From Bacillota bacterium (GTDB lineage Bacteria; Bacillota; Clostridia; Tissierellales; MES13), in contig VEND01000118.1 in NCBI GenBank assembly GCA_009711765.1, positions 1 to 59,346 on the forward strand: a DNA stretch of 59,346 nt, in the 5' to 3' direction. A model generated the notes under the pieces. The model was not told the origin of the DNA. It searched no databases and saw only the letters and a list, made by a program, of their open reading frames with translations. The position numbers were made by a program, and so were the translations under genes. Shown here piece by piece: positions 47,545 to 56,908 of this stretch (positions within the stretch are counted from its first letter, which is position 1; each line of letters begins with the position of its first letter).

Positions 47545-48318
47545 ATGAATAATAATTATCCTCAAAATGAATTTGGTTATTTCATTAATAAAATACCTAC
47601 AAATCCACCAAATAATGATGATGGAGGTAAGAGAAAACCTAATAAAAAACCTAAAGTAAGCAATAAAAAGCTTGAGAACTTAACAAATTTAGGTAATCCA
47701 AACTTACCTTCACCTCCAAAGGATATACATTTTTTATCTATAATTGGACAAATAGAGGGGCATATTGTCTCACCTCCACAGAAAAAAGCTACTAAATATG
47801 AACATATAATGCCTCAATTACTAGCTGTGGAAAGAGATCCTAATATAAAAGGTCTACTAGTTATACTTAACACAGTAGGTGGAGATGTAGAAGCAGGTTT
47901 AGCTTTGTCTGAAATGATTAATAGTATAAGCAAACCAAAAGTTTCTTTAGTATTAGGTGGTGGTCATAGTATTGGTATACCATTAGCAACATCAGCAGAT
48001 TATTCATTTATTGTTCCAACTGCTTCTATGACCCTACATCCTGTAAGAATGAAAGGGTTGGTTATAGGCGTACCTCAGACCTTTAGATATTTTCAAAAAA
48101 TGCAACAAAGAATATTAAATTTTATTTTAAGAACTTCAAGGATAGAAAAGGAAAAATTGCAAAGCTTAATGTATGCTACAGACGAGATAGCCAATGATGT
48201 AGGTACAATTTTAATAGGAGAAGAGGCTGTAAATTCAGGGCTAATTCATGAAGTTGGAGGATTAAATAGCGCTATTGATAAACTAAATTCGATGATAAAT
48301 AGTAATAAGGAAGCGTAA
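47545..48318 (+). CDS. tepA: ClpP-like serine protease TepA/YmfB family
   Basis: 257 residues. A disordered, Pro/Asn/Lys-rich N-terminal stretch (1-60) precedes a ClpP/crotonase-fold domain: FLSIIGQIEGHI, LLVILNTVGGDVEAGLALSE, the nucleophile Ser in GGGHSIGIPLA (about residue 142), the His in MTLHPVR, and the Asp probably in EIANDVGTI. TepA-type proteins have been linked to translocation in B. subtilis and lie just before spoIIIE. ATG 47545 fits AAGGAGTGA (47531-47539); in-frame TTG 47521 precedes it. No Clp ATPase partner is nearby. Confidence 0.9.
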   Translation: MNNNYPQNEFGYFINKIPTNPPNNDDGGKRKPNKKPKVSNKKLENLTNLGNPNLPSPPKDIHFLSIIGQIEGHIVSPPQKKATKYEHIMPQLLAVERDPNIKGLLVILNTVGGDVEAGLALSEMINSISKPKVSLVLGGGHSIGIPLATSADYSFIVPTASMTLHPVRMKGLVIGVPQTFRYFQKMQQRILNFILRTSRIEKEKLQSLMYATDEIANDVGTILIGEEAVNSGLIHEVGGLNSAIDKLNSMINSNKEA

Positions 48319-48345
48319 AATTAAATAGTATAAATAATTAAATTG

Positions 48346-48405
48346 TGTTATAATTACTTCAGTAAAAGTGTTAATGTCATACATTAACACTTTATAATTT
48401 TTTTG
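48346..48405 (+). terminator. Promoter-proximal terminator-like hairpin before uppP
   Basis: An extended -10 (TGT then TATAAT, 48346-48354; poor -35) would start RNA near 48361. Directly after comes a perfect 13-bp stem (48365-48377 with 48381-48393) and ATAATTTTTTT, then the uppP ribosome site GGGGGGA at 48405-48411. It ends tepA transcripts and may attenuate uppP. Confidence 0.75.
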
Positions 48406-48418
48406 GGGGGATTTAGAA

Positions 48419-49246
48419 GTGACAATAATTGAATCAATAATATTAGGGATTTTACAAGGTATCACAGAATTTTTACCTATTAGCAGTTCAGGACATCTAG
48501 TTTTACTAAATAAAATATTAGGAATAGAAGAAGGTACTTTATTTTCAACTGTAATGTTACATTTTGGTTCTTTAATTTCTATATTTATTGTTTACTTTAA
48601 GGATATAGTAAATATTATTAAAGAATTCATTATATTAGTGATAGACACTTTAAAAAATAAAAGAATTAAATTGGATAATGAGTATAAAATTTTAGGTGTA
48701 ATGATAATAATAGGTAGTATCCCTACAGGTTTTATGGGAATATTTCTAGAAGATTACTTTGAAGGATTATATTCATCTTTGTTTACAATAAGCATTGCCT
48801 TCTTAGTAACGGGTATATTATTAATGTTAGCAGAGAAATTAGCCTCTGGTAAAAAGAAGGCTAGGAACATGACAGTACTAGATGCAATCATAATAGGAAT
48901 ATTTCAAGGATTTGCTATAACACCAGGAATTTCTAGATCAGGTTCTACTATAGTTGGTGGGTTATTTAGAGGATTAGATAAGAAATTAGCAACTAAATTT
49001 TCTTTTTTACTTGCATTACCAGCAATTTTTGGTGCTACTTTAAAAAAGTTAATTGATGCATTTTCTCTAACATCTAATACTGCTATTACATTTCCTATAA
49101 TATTAGGCACCATTGTTTCAGCAGTAACAGGTATATTTGCCATTAAAGTATTAATAAAATTACTAGAGAAAAAGAAATTGCACTATTTCTCATATTACTT
49201 ATGGATATTAGGTTTAGTATTATTAGCTATCCAATTATTTGAATAA
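48419..49246 (+). CDS. uppP: Undecaprenyl-diphosphate phosphatase UppP (BacA)
   Basis: Integral membrane phosphatase that recycles undecaprenyl diphosphate to the monophosphate carrier; overexpression gives bacitracin resistance. 275 residues, about eight membrane segments. Active-site regions GILQGITEFLPISSSGHLVL near the N-terminus and FAITPGISRSGSTIVGG in the middle are diagnostic. GTG start with GGGGGGA 7 bases upstream. It is functionally linked to uppS earlier in the window, which makes its substrate. Confidence 0.97.
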   Translation: MTIIESIILGILQGITEFLPISSSGHLVLLNKILGIEEGTLFSTVMLHFGSLISIFIVYFKDIVNIIKEFIILVIDTLKNKRIKLDNEYKILGVMIIIGSIPTGFMGIFLEDYFEGLYSSLFTISIAFLVTGILLMLAEKLASGKKKARNMTVLDAIIIGIFQGFAITPGISRSGSTIVGGLFRGLDKKLATKFSFLLALPAIFGATLKKLIDAFSLTSNTAITFPIILGTIVSAVTGIFAIKVLIKLLEKKKLHYFSYYLWILGLVLLAIQLFE

Positions 49247-49259
49247 AAGTTTTGTTTAA

Positions 49260-49284
49260 AGGATTTTACATCTTTTTGACGAAT
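49260..49284 (+). promoter_or_regulatory. Perfect sigma-H-type promoter upstream of spoIIIE
   Basis: AGGATTT (49260-49266), 14 bases, GAAT (49281-49284). These elements and the spacing equal those I recall for the B. subtilis spoVG sigma-H promoter. It lies 23 bases before the ATG. Confidence 0.65.
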
Positions 49285-49306
49285 AATTTTTTTGAGGTGG
49301 TAAAAT

Positions 49307-51571
49307 ATGTCCAAAAAAAGAAAAAGAAAAACAAAAAAATCTAATGAAATAAATAAAGAAATTATTAGTATCATTACTATAGCTATTGGTATTTTTTTTA
49401 TTGTAAGTTTAAGAAGTAATTCTGTGGGATTTGTTGGAGATATAATTAAATTAAGATTTGGTCAATTGTTTGGTTTAGGCAGTAATATAATACCATTTAT
49501 TATATTGGCTATTGGCATATCTTATTCAATTGATAAAGTTGAAATAAATGACAAAAAGAAGCTAATATCAATTTTTATAATTTTTGTTGGTCTGATAACC
49601 ATATTTGATATAATTGAAGTTGGTTATATTACAAATTTCCTAGATAGAGTTGATTTATCACTAGAAAATGGAATATATTCTAAAGGTGGCGGGTTACTAG
49701 GGACGTTGATTGCTTATATCGTTATTAAATTATTTGGCAATGTAGGTTCATATATAGTAATAATTTCAGCGATGGTGGTTTCTTTATTACTAGTTACTAA
49801 TGTAAGTGTAGTAAAACTAATAACAGTTTTTTATAAGAAAATAATAAATATGCTTAAAATATCTTTAATATCAATTAAAGAATTTGTATATATTTCTTCT
49901 GAAGAAACTAAAAAGAAAGAAAAAAACAAAGATTCATTTAAAAATAAGACAAAGAAAAATACAATTAAAAAAGAAAAACAAGAGGAAATTAACGAAAAAA
50001 TAAAAATACTTGATTATACTAAACAAGATGAAAATAAAGATAATAATACATCAAAAATAAAAAAAGATAAAGATATTGAAAATAAAAGAGAAGAACCAAA
50101 AGAAGTTAAACAAGAAAACTTTAAGGATATTAAAGTATCGACAACTGAAAATTATGAAGAATATAAATTTCCTAGTTTAGATATTTTAAGTATGGAGAAA
50201 AATAATAATAAACCAAATGAAAAGAAATTAATATTAAAAAATGCAAATAAATTAGAAGATGTATTAAATAATTTTGGCATAAAAGCTGAAGTAAAGCAAA
50301 TTAGTAAGGGGCCTACAATAACAAGATATGAGCTGCAACCGGCTCCTGGTATTAAAGTAAGTAGAATAGTTAATTTATCAGATGATATAGCATTAGGATT
50401 AGCAGCCTCTGATATAAGAATAGAGGCGCCAATACCTGGAAAAGCAGCTATTGGTATAGAGGTTCCTAATACAAATAAAATTAATGTTCGTTTAAGAGAA
50501 GTATTAGAGACTAAGGAATATAAAAAATTAGATAGTAAACTAGCATTTGCATTAGGAAAAGATATTGCTGGTAAACCTATAATAGAAAATATTGAAAAAA
50601 TGCCCCATTTACTAATTGCAGGTGCTACAGGGTCAGGAAAAAGTGTTTGTGTTAATACTCTTATAGCAAGTATATTATATAAAGCTAGACCTGATGAAGT
50701 TAAATTACTTATGATTGATCCTAAAGTAGTAGAATTAAGTATATATAATGGTATACCACATTTACTAATTCCTGTTGTAACAGATCCGAAAAAAGCCTCT
50801 GGTGCTTTAAATTGGGCAGTACAAGAAATGACTAAAAGATATAATTTATTCGCAAAAACAGGAGTAAGGGACTTTACAGGATATAATAAAAAGATTGAAA
50901 ATGATAAAGAGAATGATAAGTTACCACAACTAGTAATAATAATAGATGAGCTAGCCGATTTAATGATGGTATCACCATCGGAAGTAGAGGATAGTATTTG
51001 CAGGTTAGCACAGATGGCTAGAGCTGCAGGAATTCATTTAATAGTAGCTACTCAACGTCCATCTGTAGACGTTATAACTGGTACTATTAAAGCTAATATA
51101 CCATCAAGATTATCTTTTGCAGTTTCATCCCAAGCAGACTCTAGAACAATTTTAGATATGGGAGGAGCTGAAAAATTATTAGGAAAAGGGGATATGCTCT
51201 TTTACCCGGTAGAGGCATCTAAGCCTAAGCGTATACAAGGAGCTTTTATAGATGAAAAGGAAGTCGATAAAATAGTTGAGTTTTTAAAAGAACAAAAGAG
51301 CGCTAATTATAAAGAAGAAATAATTAATGATATAGAAAGTGATGTTAATACTAATACAGATGACTGTGATGAATTGTTAGCAGATGCTATAAACTTAGTA
51401 GTAGAAGAAGGACAGGCATCTATTTCCTACCTTCAAAGAAAACTAAGAATAGGATATGCTAGAGCGGCTAGATTAGTTGATGACATGGAAGAAAGAGGTA
51501 TCGTTGGTGGGTATGAAGGTAGCAAACCAAGAAAGGTGTTAATATCTAAAGAAGAATTAGAAGCTAACTAA
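49307..51571 (+). CDS. spoIIIE: DNA translocase FtsK/SpoIIIE
   Basis: Hexameric pump that moves chromosomal DNA through the division or sporulation septum. 754 residues: four N-terminal membrane segments (about 15-185), a Lys/Glu-rich low-complexity linker (190-300), the RecA-like motor with Walker A IAGATGSGKSVCVNTLI (about 439-455), Walker B LVIIIDELADLMM and ATQRPSVDVITG, and the C-terminal gamma winged helix (ISYLQRKLRIGYARAARLVDDM) that reads polar SRS sequences. Neighbouring tepA supports the spoIIIE name. GAGGTGG is the ribosome site. A sigma-H promoter precedes it. Confidence 0.96.
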   Translation: MSKKRKRKTKKSNEINKEIISIITIAIGIFFIVSLRSNSVGFVGDIIKLRFGQLFGLGSNIIPFIILAIGISYSIDKVEINDKKKLISIFIIFVGLITIFDIIEVGYITNFLDRVDLSLENGIYSKGGGLLGTLIAYIVIKLFGNVGSYIVIISAMVVSLLLVTNVSVVKLITVFYKKIINMLKISLISIKEFVYISSEETKKKEKNKDSFKNKTKKNTIKKEKQEEINEKIKILDYTKQDENKDNNTSKIKKDKDIENKREEPKEVKQENFKDIKVSTTENYEEYKFPSLDILSMEKNNNKPNEKKLILKNANKLEDVLNNFGIKAEVKQISKGPTITRYELQPAPGIKVSRIVNLSDDIALGLAASDIRIEAPIPGKAAIGIEVPNTNKINVRLREVLETKEYKKLDSKLAFALGKDIAGKPIIENIEKMPHLLIAGATGSGKSVCVNTLIASILYKARPDEVKLLMIDPKVVELSIYNGIPHLLIPVVTDPKKASGALNWAVQEMTKRYNLFAKTGVRDFTGYNKKIENDKENDKLPQLVIIIDELADLMMVSPSEVEDSICRLAQMARAAGIHLIVATQRPSVDVITGTIKANIPSRLSFAVSSQADSRTILDMGGAEKLLGKGDMLFYPVEASKPKRIQGAFIDEKEVDKIVEFLKEQKSANYKEEIINDIESDVNTNTDDCDELLADAINLVVEEGQASISYLQRKLRIGYARAARLVDDMEERGIVGGYEGSKPRKVLISKEELEAN

Positions 51572-51598
51572 ACAGTATGATATGGGAGTAGATTTTAA

Positions 51599-52636
51599 AT
51601 GATAAAAGAAATTGACTTAGAAGAAATAATAGACCGGGAAGATATAATTTTTATAGACGTAAGAAGTGAAAAAGAGTTTGATGAAGATACTATACCAGGA
51701 GCAGTTAATTTACCAATTTTAAAAAATAAAGAACGGGAATATGTTGGTTATTTATATAAACAAGTAGATAAGGAAAAAGCAAAGGAACTAGGACTTAAGT
51801 ATGCCTCTGAAAAATTACCAGACCTTTATAAAAGAGCTAAACAGATTGTGGATTCAGATAAAAAAATAGCTTTATTTTGTTATAGAGGGGGCATGAGAAG
51901 TAGTTCTGTAGCAAATGTTTTAAATATAATGGGTATAGATAATTATTTAATTAAAGGTGGCTATAAAAGTTATAGAAAAAAAGTTGTTGAAGATTTAAAA
52001 AAATATGAAAATGAGTTTAATTATATTGTTTTACATGGATATACAGGAGTAGGTAAAACAAAAATTCTAAATAAGTTAGAAGATATAAACGAACCGATAA
52101 TAGACCTTGAGGGACTTGCTAATAATAGTGGGTCAGTATTTGGAGATATAGCTTTTAAGGAAGTTTCTTCTACACAAAAAAGATTTGAATCTTTATTATT
52201 AAAAAACTTAAAATCTATAAATAGGAATTATGTAGTCTTAGAAAGTGAAAGTAAAAGAATAGGAAGAATAATGCTACCTGATTTTCTATATGAAAACATG
52301 CAAAATGGATATCATGTATTAATAGAAACTAATCTTGATAATAGGATAGAAAATATATTAGATGATTATGTAGGTAAAACTAATTTTAATAAAAATAGAT
52401 TAATAAGTGCCGTTGAGAAATTAAGAAAAAGATTAGGTAATGATATTGTGGATAAATTAATTAAAAATATTGAAAATAATGATTACAAACCTACAATTAA
52501 AACTCTAATGCTAGATTATTACGATCCTTTATATAAGTATTCAATTGATAAAGTAGATAACTATGATAAAATAATAAGGTATGACACTTTAGATGAAGCA
52601 GTAAAAGAAGTTAAAAAGTTTTCAAAGACAGTTTAA
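51599..52636 (+). CDS. mnmH: tRNA 2-selenouridine / geranyl-2-thiouridine synthase (MnmH/SelU)
   Basis: Replaces sulfur by selenium at wobble uridine-34 of some tRNAs using selenophosphate. 345 residues. N-terminal rhodanese domain with catalytic Cys94 in FCYRGGMRSSSV; C-terminal P-loop domain with LHGYTGVGKT (P-loop residues 147-154), then the IDLEGLANNSGSVFG region typical of MnmH. Presence implies the host makes selenophosphate (SelD), not seen here. GGGAGTAG precedes the ATG; 27 bases after spoIIIE. Confidence 0.93.
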   Translation: MIKEIDLEEIIDREDIIFIDVRSEKEFDEDTIPGAVNLPILKNKEREYVGYLYKQVDKEKAKELGLKYASEKLPDLYKRAKQIVDSDKKIALFCYRGGMRSSSVANVLNIMGIDNYLIKGGYKSYRKKVVEDLKKYENEFNYIVLHGYTGVGKTKILNKLEDINEPIIDLEGLANNSGSVFGDIAFKEVSSTQKRFESLLLKNLKSINRNYVVLESESKRIGRIMLPDFLYENMQNGYHVLIETNLDNRIENILDDYVGKTNFNKNRLISAVEKLRKRLGNDIVDKLIKNIENNDYKPTIKTLMLDYYDPLYKYSIDKVDNYDKIIRYDTLDEAVKEVKKFSKTV

Positions 52637-52651
52637 TGAGAGGAGATAATA

Positions 52652-53992
52652 ATGAAATACAAAGTAGCTAATATTTCATTGGGATGTTCTAAAAATTTAG
52701 TTGACTCAGAAATCTTATTAGGAATTCTTAATGAAAAAAAATATGAAATTACAAACGAAATTAATGAAGCAAATATTATAATAATAAATACTTGTGGATT
52801 TATAAATGACGCTAAAGAAGAATCTATTAACACTATTTTAGAGTTAAGTGAATATAAAAAAGAAGGAAATTGTAAAGCTTTAATTGTAGCAGGATGTTTA
52901 GCAGAACGTTACAAGGAAGAACTTATGAAAGAAATGCCAGAAATTGATGGGATTATAGGTACAGGTAATTTAAAAGACATTGAAGAAGTTATATCAAGTT
53001 GTTTAAAAGGTCAAAACATATTGAAAGTAGGTAATACTGATTCTGAGTATATAGAAAATTCTTCTAGAGTTTTAACTGAAAGTTCTTATATGACATATTT
53101 AAAAATAGCAGAGGGATGTAACAACTTTTGTACCTACTGTATAATTCCTAAAGTTAGAGGAAGATATAGAAGTAGAAATATGGACTCTATAATTGCAGAG
53201 GCTAAAAAGCTAGCAAAATCTGGGATTAAGGAATTAATATTAATAGCACAAGATACATCTAAGTATGGTTATGATCTTTATAATGAATATAAACTACCTG
53301 AACTTTTAGATAGATTAAATGATATAGAAGGATTAAAATGGATAAGAATCCTTTATTTATATCCAGATAATTTAACTGATGAAATAATTAGTAGCATAAA
53401 ACGTAATGATAAAGTTGTAAATTATGTAGATATCCCAATACAGCATATAAACGATAATGTATTAAAACGTATGAATAGAAACACCAATAAATCCGAGATA
53501 GTTAAATTGATAAATAAATTAAGAAAAGAAATTAATAATATTACTATAAGGACAACTTTAATAGTTGGTTTTCCAGGGGAAACTGAGGAAGAATTTAATG
53601 AGTTATACGATTTTGTAAAGGAAACTAAATTTGATAAACTAGGTGTATTTACTTATTCTAGAGAGGAGGATACACCGGCGTATAAAATGCCTAATCAAAT
53701 AGATGAAAATATAAAAGAACAAAGACAGAAAAAAATTATGGAATTACAAAGAGAGATATCAACTGAAAAAACATCAGATAAAGTTGGAAAAGTGTACACC
53801 GTAATTATAGATGAAGTAATACCTAATGAAAATGTTTATATTGGAAGAACTTATATGGATGGCCCTGAAATTGATGGAGTAGTATATGTTTCTTCTGATA
53901 ATAACCTTAATATAGGAGATTTCATAAAGGTTAAGATTACAGAGCATCTAGATTATGACCTTAAAGGAGAGGTAGTATATGAACTTAGCTAA
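52652..53992 (+). CDS. rimO: Ribosomal protein uS12 methylthiotransferase RimO
   Basis: Radical SAM enzyme that adds a methylthio group to Asp-88 of uS12. 446 residues: N-terminal UPF0004 domain with cluster cysteines in SLGCSKNLVDSE, NTCGFI and AGCLAERY; radical SAM core CNNFCTYC (about 156-163); C-terminal TRAM domain. The N-terminal SKNLVDSE separates RimO from MiaB. GAGAGGAGA precedes the ATG. It overlaps pgsA by 14 bases. Confidence 0.97.
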   Translation: MKYKVANISLGCSKNLVDSEILLGILNEKKYEITNEINEANIIIINTCGFINDAKEESINTILELSEYKKEGNCKALIVAGCLAERYKEELMKEMPEIDGIIGTGNLKDIEEVISSCLKGQNILKVGNTDSEYIENSSRVLTESSYMTYLKIAEGCNNFCTYCIIPKVRGRYRSRNMDSIIAEAKKLAKSGIKELILIAQDTSKYGYDLYNEYKLPELLDRLNDIEGLKWIRILYLYPDNLTDEIISSIKRNDKVVNYVDIPIQHINDNVLKRMNRNTNKSEIVKLINKLRKEINNITIRTTLIVGFPGETEEEFNELYDFVKETKFDKLGVFTYSREEDTPAYKMPNQIDENIKEQRQKKIMELQREISTEKTSDKVGKVYTVIIDEVIPNENVYIGRTYMDGPEIDGVVYVSSDNNLNIGDFIKVKITEHLDYDLKGEVVYELS

Positions 53993-54521
53993 TAAATTAA
54001 CTATTATAAGGATTTTTTTAATACCAATATTTATGATGTTTTTAATATTTGAAATACCTAATGGACAATATATAGCTGCTGTAATTTTTATTATAGCAGC
54101 TATAACAGATGGTTTAGATGGTTATATAGCTAGAAGTAGGAATCTTGTAACTAAGTTTGGTAAGTTTATGGACCCTTTAGCTGATAAACTTTTAGTATCA
54201 GCAGCTTTAATATCGTTAGTAGAGCTAGATAAAATACCTGCTTGGATTGTAATTATAATAATAGCTAGAGAATTTGCTATAACTGGATTAAGAGTATTAG
54301 CTGCATCTGAAGGAATAACAATAGCAGCAAGTAAATGGGGTAAACTTAAAACAATAACCCAAATAATAGCAATAGTTTCTTTATTAATAAATAATTATCC
54401 ATTTAATTTACTAAGCTTCCCTTTTAGTACAATTGCCATTTATCTAGCAGTGATTTTCACTTTAATATCAGGATTTGAATATATATATGTAAATAGAAAA
54501 GTATTTAGTACAAATCAATAA
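53979..54521 (+). CDS. pgsA: CDP-diacylglycerol-glycerol-3-phosphate 3-phosphatidyltransferase
   Basis: Makes phosphatidylglycerol phosphate from CDP-DAG (product of cdsA) and glycerol-3-phosphate. 180 residues, about five membrane segments. The CDP-alcohol phosphotransferase motif DGx2AR...Gx3Dx3D is seen in DGLDGYIARSRN then GKFMDPLADKLL. Starts inside the end of rimO, with AGGAGAGG upstream. rimO-pgsA-cinA-recA is a common Firmicute order. Confidence 0.97.
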   Translation: MNLANKLTIIRIFLIPIFMMFLIFEIPNGQYIAAVIFIIAAITDGLDGYIARSRNLVTKFGKFMDPLADKLLVSAALISLVELDKIPAWIVIIIIAREFAITGLRVLAASEGITIAASKWGKLKTITQIIAIVSLLINNYPFNLLSFPFSTIAIYLAVIFTLISGFEYIYVNRKVFSTNQ

Positions 54522-54538
54522 CAGAGGTGTCGTTTGTT

Positions 54539-55783
54539 ATGAAAGCAGAAATCATAAATGTGGGTACAGAATTACTATTAGGAGATATAATAAATTCTAA
54601 CTCAAATTACCTTTCTAAAGAACTTGCAAAATTAGGTATAGATGTTTATTATCACACAACTGTTGGTGATAATAAAGAAAGGTTAAAAAGTGTATTAAAT
54701 AACTCCTTAAAGAGATCAGAACTATTAATTTTTACAGGAGGCTTAGGACCTACTACAGATGATATAACAAAAGAGATTATTTTTTCTACTTTAAATAAAA
54801 AAATGATTTTAGATGAAAATATATTAAAGGGATTAAAAACTTATTTTGAAAGTAGAAAAATTACCATGACCGATAATAATAAAAAGCAAGCATATATACC
54901 AGAAGGATGTAAGGTGTTACAAAATGATATAGGAACAGCTCCAGGTATATATTATAAAGATGAAAAACATAATATAGTTTTACTTCCAGGTCCCCCTAGG
55001 GAATTAAAAATAATGTTTGAAAATCATTTGAAACCAATATTAAAAAAAGAAACTAAACATATAATTAAATCTAAAACTATAAAACTAATAGGAATAGGAG
55101 AATCTTCTCTAGAATCAATAATTGAAGGTATTATACTGAAACAAGATAATCCTACTGTTGCTCTTTATGCAAAGGAGGGGCAAGTAGAAATAAGGGTAAC
55201 TGCAAAATCAGAAAGTGATAAAAAAGCTGATGAGTTAATAAATAATTTAATAAATAAAATAAAACCTAGTATAAAAAATTTTGTTTTTAGTTATAATAAT
55301 GAATCATTAGAAGAAGTTTTAATTGATTTATTAAAAAGTAAAGATTTAAAAATAGGTGTATGTGAATCATGTACTGGAGGTTTAATATCAAGTAAAATTA
55401 CTTCTGTTGCTGGAGCATCTAAAGTATTTGATAGAGGTATAACTACTTATAGCAATCAAGCAAAAATAGATGAGTTAAAAGTATCTGTAGATACTCTTAA
55501 AAAATATGGTGCAGTTAGTAAAGAGACAGCATTAGAAATGGCTAAAGGATTATTAGAAAAAACAGATATAGATATATCTGTTTCTGTTACAGGCATAGCA
55601 GGTCCTGATGGAGGTACTAAAGATAAACCAGTAGGATTAGTATATATAGGTATAGCTTCATCAGATACAGTTTTGACTAAAGAATTAAAGTTAAATGGCA
55701 CAAGAAAAAAGATACAAAATAAAACAGCAAATATTGCACTTAATGAAGTAAGAAGTTTTATAATAAAAACATTTGACCTATAA
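54539..55783 (+). CDS. cinA: CinA family protein (competence/damage-inducible; NMN deamidase-like)
   Basis: 414 residues. N-terminal MoaB/MogA-like domain (AEIINVGTELLLGDIINSNS, FTGGLGPTTDDITKEI) and C-terminal CinA/PncC domain (GVCESCTGGLISSKITSVAGAS, SVTGIAGPDGGTKDKPVGLVYI) associated with nicotinamide-mononucleotide or pyridine-nucleotide salvage. ATG 54539 is preferred with AGAGGTG (54522-54529) about 9 bases upstream; in-frame GTG 54527 lies inside that site. It precedes recA as in competent Firmicutes, but recA has its own SOS promoter. Confidence 0.95.
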   Translation: MKAEIINVGTELLLGDIINSNSNYLSKELAKLGIDVYYHTTVGDNKERLKSVLNNSLKRSELLIFTGGLGPTTDDITKEIIFSTLNKKMILDENILKGLKTYFESRKITMTDNNKKQAYIPEGCKVLQNDIGTAPGIYYKDEKHNIVLLPGPPRELKIMFENHLKPILKKETKHIIKSKTIKLIGIGESSLESIIEGIILKQDNPTVALYAKEGQVEIRVTAKSESDKKADELINNLINKIKPSIKNFVFSYNNESLEEVLIDLLKSKDLKIGVCESCTGGLISSKITSVAGASKVFDRGITTYSNQAKIDELKVSVDTLKKYGAVSKETALEMAKGLLEKTDIDISVSVTGIAGPDGGTKDKPVGLVYIGIASSDTVLTKELKLNGTRKKIQNKTANIALNEVRSFIIKTFDL

Positions 55784-55801
55784 AATAAAATGTATTATAA
55801 T
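55773..55801 (+). promoter_or_regulatory. Sigma-A promoter of recA
   Basis: TTGACC (55773-55778), 17-bp spacer, perfect TATAAT (55796-55801). The -35 overlaps the cinA stop region. Predicted start is near 55808, at the LexA operator. Confidence 0.9.
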
Positions 55802-55808
55802 TAAGTTA

Positions 55809-55820
55809 GAACATTTGTTC
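55809..55820 (+). promoter_or_regulatory. LexA (SOS) operator of recA
   Basis: GAACATTTGTTC matches the Firmicute LexA/DinR box GAAC-N4-GTTC exactly. It begins 7 bases after the -10 box, so bound LexA would block transcription initiation. This is the only clear LexA box I found in the window. Confidence 0.9.
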
Positions 55821-55840
55821 GTTAAAGAAAGGTAGGTGAA

Positions 55841-55856
55841 ACCAGAGGAATCTGGT
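55841..55856 (+). promoter_or_regulatory. Hairpin over the recA ribosome-binding region
   Basis: ACCAGA-GGAA-TCTGGT: a 6-bp perfect stem with a GGAA tetraloop. The right arm contains GGT of the proximal Shine-Dalgarno-like GGTGA (55854-55858), 6 bases before the ATG; a second AGGTGA lies at 55834-55839, before the hairpin. Confidence 0.65.
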
Positions 55857-55864
55857 GACTTTTT

Positions 55865-56908
55865 ATGGAAAAGAAAAAAGCTTTAGAAATGGCAATAAGT
55901 CAAATAGAAAAACAATTTGGAAAAGGTTCAATTATGAAATTAGGTGAAGACGCTAAGCAGAATGTAGAGTCTATTTCTACTGGGTCTCTTGAATTAGATA
56001 TAGCTCTTGGTATTGGAGGCGTTCCTAGAGGTAGAATAGTTGAAGTATATGGACCTGAATCTTCAGGTAAAACAACAGTTGCTTTACATATGATAGCGGA
56101 AGCACAAAAAAATGGAGGTACAGCAGCTTTTGTAGATGCAGAGCACGCTTTAGATCCAAGTTATGCAAGAAATTTAGGAGTAGATACTGAAAATCTTATA
56201 GTATCTCAACCGGATACAGGTGAACAGGCATTAGAGATAACAGAAGCGTTAGTTAGAAGTGGAGCTGTTGATGTAATTGTTGTTGATTCAGTTGCAGCCT
56301 TAGTACCGAAAGCTGAAATTGAAGGTGAAATGGGAGATAGCCATGTAGGTTTACAAGCAAGATTAATGTCTCAGGCTTTAAGGAAATTAGCAGGAGCAAT
56401 AAAGAAATCTAATACTACTGCAGTTTTTATAAATCAATTAAGAGAAAAGGTAGGAATTATGTTTGGTAATCCAGAAACTACCCCTGGAGGTAGAGCATTG
56501 AAGTTTTATTCTTCTGTAAGACTGGATGTAAGAAGAATAGAAACCTTAAAGCAAGGAGACGAAATGATAGGAAATAGAACTAGAGTTAAAGTAGTTAAAA
56601 ATAAGGTAGCACCACCTTTTAAGAAAGCAGAATTTGATATAATGTATGGTACTGGTATTTCAAGAGAAAGTAATATACTAGATGCTGGAGTAAGAGATGA
56701 AATAATAAGAAAAGCTGGATCTTGGTATAGCTATGGCGATGATAAGTTAGGTCAAGGTAGGGAAAATGCTAAAGACTTTTTAAAAGAAAATACTAATATT
56801 GCTAATGAAATAGAATTACAAGTAAGACAGAAACACGGATTAGAAATAGAAGAAGAAGAAGAGAAAAGTGGAAGTAAAAATAAAAAGACAAAGAAAAAGA
56901 CCTCCTAA
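55865..56908 (+). CDS. recA: Recombinase RecA
   Basis: Strand-exchange ATPase and LexA co-protease. 347 residues: Walker A GPESSGKT (63-70), [18 protein letters not shown], Walker [21 protein letters not shown], loop L2 [20 protein letters not shown], and a C-terminus that is acidic then Lys-rich. No intein. ATG 55865 is the only sensible start and matches RecA N-termini. Under a LexA-controlled promoter; DprA earlier in the window is its loader in transformation. Confidence 0.99.
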   Translation: MEKKKALEMAISQIEKQFGKGSIMKLGEDAKQNVESISTGSLELDIALGIGGVPRGRIVEVYGPESSGKTTVALHMIAEAQKNGGTAAFVDAEHALDPSYARNLGVDTENLIVSQPDTGEQALEITEALVRSGAVDVIVVDSVAALVPKAEIEGEMGDSHVGLQARLMSQALRKLAGAIKKSNTTAVFINQLREKVGIMFGNPETTPGGRALKFYSSVRLDVRRIETLKQGDEMIGNRTRVKVVKNKVAPPFKKAEFDIMYGTGISRESNILDAGVRDEIIRKAGSWYSYGDDKLGQGRENAKDFLKENTNIANEIELQVRQKHGLEIEEEEEKSGSKNKKTKKKTS

